A stretch of DNA of 6,250 bases from Thermoplasmata archaeon (GTDB lineage: Archaea; Thermoplasmatota; Thermoplasmata; Thermoplasmatales; Thermoplasmataceae): assembly GCA_021806345.1 (NCBI GenBank), contig JAJZXP010000426.1, positions 1 through 6,250 of the forward strand, written 5' to 3'. Made by a program: the position numbers and the translations under genes. The notes beneath the pieces were generated by a model, which saw nothing but the letters and a program-made list of their open reading frames with translations, made no database searches and was not told the origin of the DNA. Positions 5,616 through 6,250 of the stretch are shown piece by piece (position 1 is the first letter of the stretch; each line of letters begins with the position of its first letter).

Positions 5616-5965
5616 TGCTTCGGAGAATGATGGAATACAAATCACCCAACAAACTTATAAAGGTGAATCCAGGAGGGACTTCCTCGGAATGTCCCGTATG
5701 TGGTGGAAAACTGAAGCACCCAACCTGGAAGATATCCAGATGTGAAACCTGTGGTCGGGACTACGAGAGGGACAGGTTAGCCTCACTGGCTATAACCCTG
5801 CGTGGCCTCGATCTTTGCGGAGACCCGTTCCCCGTGAGTGCGGAATCCTCTTTGCCATCCATGATGGATGAATACCTGTACACCAGGAATCAACCTGTGA
5901 TTCCTGAAGCAGGAAGGACTGAGATGGCATATGTTCCGAACAGAACCTTGCAGAACATCACATAG
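5612..5965 (+). pseudogene. tnpB: IS200/IS605-family TnpB, C-terminal fragment
   Basis: The frame gives LLRRMMEYKS, then VNPGGTSSECPVCGGK, SRCETCGRDYERDRLASLAI and a tail ending RTLQNIT. This is the C-terminal zinc ribbon (C-x2-C ... C-x2-C) of TnpB/OrfB, followed by the last RuvC motif, whose Asp is in ERDRLAS. TnpB is an RNA-guided nuclease of IS200/IS605 elements. Roughly the first 250-300 residues, with the earlier RuvC acidic residues, are missing, so it cannot cut DNA. The sequence before about 5612 is the antisense of the aldo/keto reductase, which marks a rearrangement joint. The element's right end and guide-RNA scaffold would lie around the 3' end of this frame and the next 100 bases, but I cannot define the boundary. 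Confidence 0.8.
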
Positions 5966-6063
5966 GGTTTTGAGAACGGATAGCATACCCGGATGCATCG
6001 GATGATAGTGATATCTGGAATTACCTAATATAGCTTATCAATAAATACTATAATGTTTAGTAA

Positions 6064-6071
6064 AATATAAA
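6064..6071 (+). promoter_or_regulatory. TATA box of the gene at the right edge
   Basis: AATATAAA in an A/T-rich run (AAAATATAAATAAAA) predicts a transcript start near 6090-6094. That is just before the GGTGG ribosome binding site at 6094-6098 and the TTG start at 6103. Confidence 0.5.
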
Positions 6072-6102
6072 TAAAATCAATTGCTAATTAATTGGTGGCT
6101 CT

Positions 6103-6250
6103 TTGTTTTCCAAACGCGATATTTCAAGAGAAGTGGAGTCGTTTTATTCCTTCCCGAGTGCCGTGAATGAAGTTGAATACTGCTCTGGCACCGCATGTTT
6201 CGTTGCACGCGAACTTGATCCAATGAGGTTTTCAATGGCAACCAAGCAGC
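6103..6250 (+). CDS. NuoE/NuoF-like [2Fe-2S] thioredoxin-fold protein, N-terminal part
   Basis: The first 49 residues are visible; the gene runs off the window. The frame starts at TTG 6103 behind GGTGG (6094-6098); an in-frame stop at 6085-6087 leaves no better start. The segment VEYCSGTACFVARELD (C27 and C32, spaced C-x4-C) matches the first two ligands of the thioredoxin-like [2Fe-2S] domain. That domain is found in NuoE and at the N terminus of NuoF-type NADH-binding subunits of hydrogenases and formate dehydrogenases. The remaining two Cys ligands and any flavin or NADH domain would lie beyond the window, so NuoE and NuoF cannot be told apart. It belongs to the chromosomal side of the patchwork, not to the peptide cassette. 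Confidence 0.6.
   Translation, partial: MFSKRDISREVESFYSFPSAVNEVEYCSGTACFVARELDPMRFSMATKQ

Noticed and set aside
5783..5998. 71-codon minus-strand frame over the tnpB 3' end
   Set aside because: Antisense to the zinc-ribbon and tail region of TnpB, with no independent coding signal.

Overview
The window looks like DNA from a methanogenic euryarchaeon, probably in or near the Methanosarcinales. The evidence is archaeal TATA-like promoter boxes (for example AAATATATAA ahead of the tRNA), a tRNA-Val without an encoded CCA end, strong GGAGG-type ribosome binding sites, GTG and TTG starts, and relics of families common in that group (DsrE-like protein, aldo/keto reductase, TnpB). Species cannot be fixed from this sequence alone.

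Layout: (1) Positions 1-190 hold a tRNA-Val(GAC) gene with its promoter, followed by a hairpin and an 18-base perfect palindrome. (2) About 180-470 has no intact gene; it holds a possible decayed reading frame on the minus strand and a T-rich terminator candidate. (3) Positions 473-4352 are one minus-strand, AT-rich operon of four tightly packed genes: two SagB/ThcOx-type (nitroreductase-fold, FMN) dehydrogenase-like proteins, an MFS exporter and a GNAT acetyltransferase. (4) Divergent from it, at 4453-4524 on the plus strand, is a 23-codon peptide gene with a near-perfect Shine-Dalgarno and a hairpin/T-tract terminator that overlaps its stop codon. A 15-base inverted repeat (14/15 match) lies exactly between the two transcription units and carries a TATA-like box in each arm. 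(5) About 4570-6060 is a more GC-rich patchwork of broken genes: a dsrE-like 5' fragment, about 560 bases of non-coding, structured-looking DNA, a 3' aldo/keto reductase fragment and a 3' tnpB fragment. (6) Position 6103 to the window end is the start of a gene for a NuoE/NuoF-like [2Fe-2S] protein.

How it may work together: the small peptide, the two dehydrogenase-like proteins, the exporter and the acetyltransferase read as a compact ribosomally made, post-translationally modified peptide (RiPP) cassette. The first dehydrogenase has an N-terminal region resembling a PqqD/RRE peptide-recognition domain. The two dehydrogenases appear to have lost complementary halves of the flavin site: the first keeps the SPSGG..HP motif, the second keeps RRTTR and the C-terminal GKK. 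They may therefore form an obligate heterodimer with one composite site. No YcaO cyclodehydratase, radical SAM enzyme, LanB/LanM dehydratase or protease is present in the window, and the peptide has no Cys and only one Ser and one Thr, so ordinary azole chemistry is unlikely. The cassette is the most interesting content; its product and chemistry are unknown.
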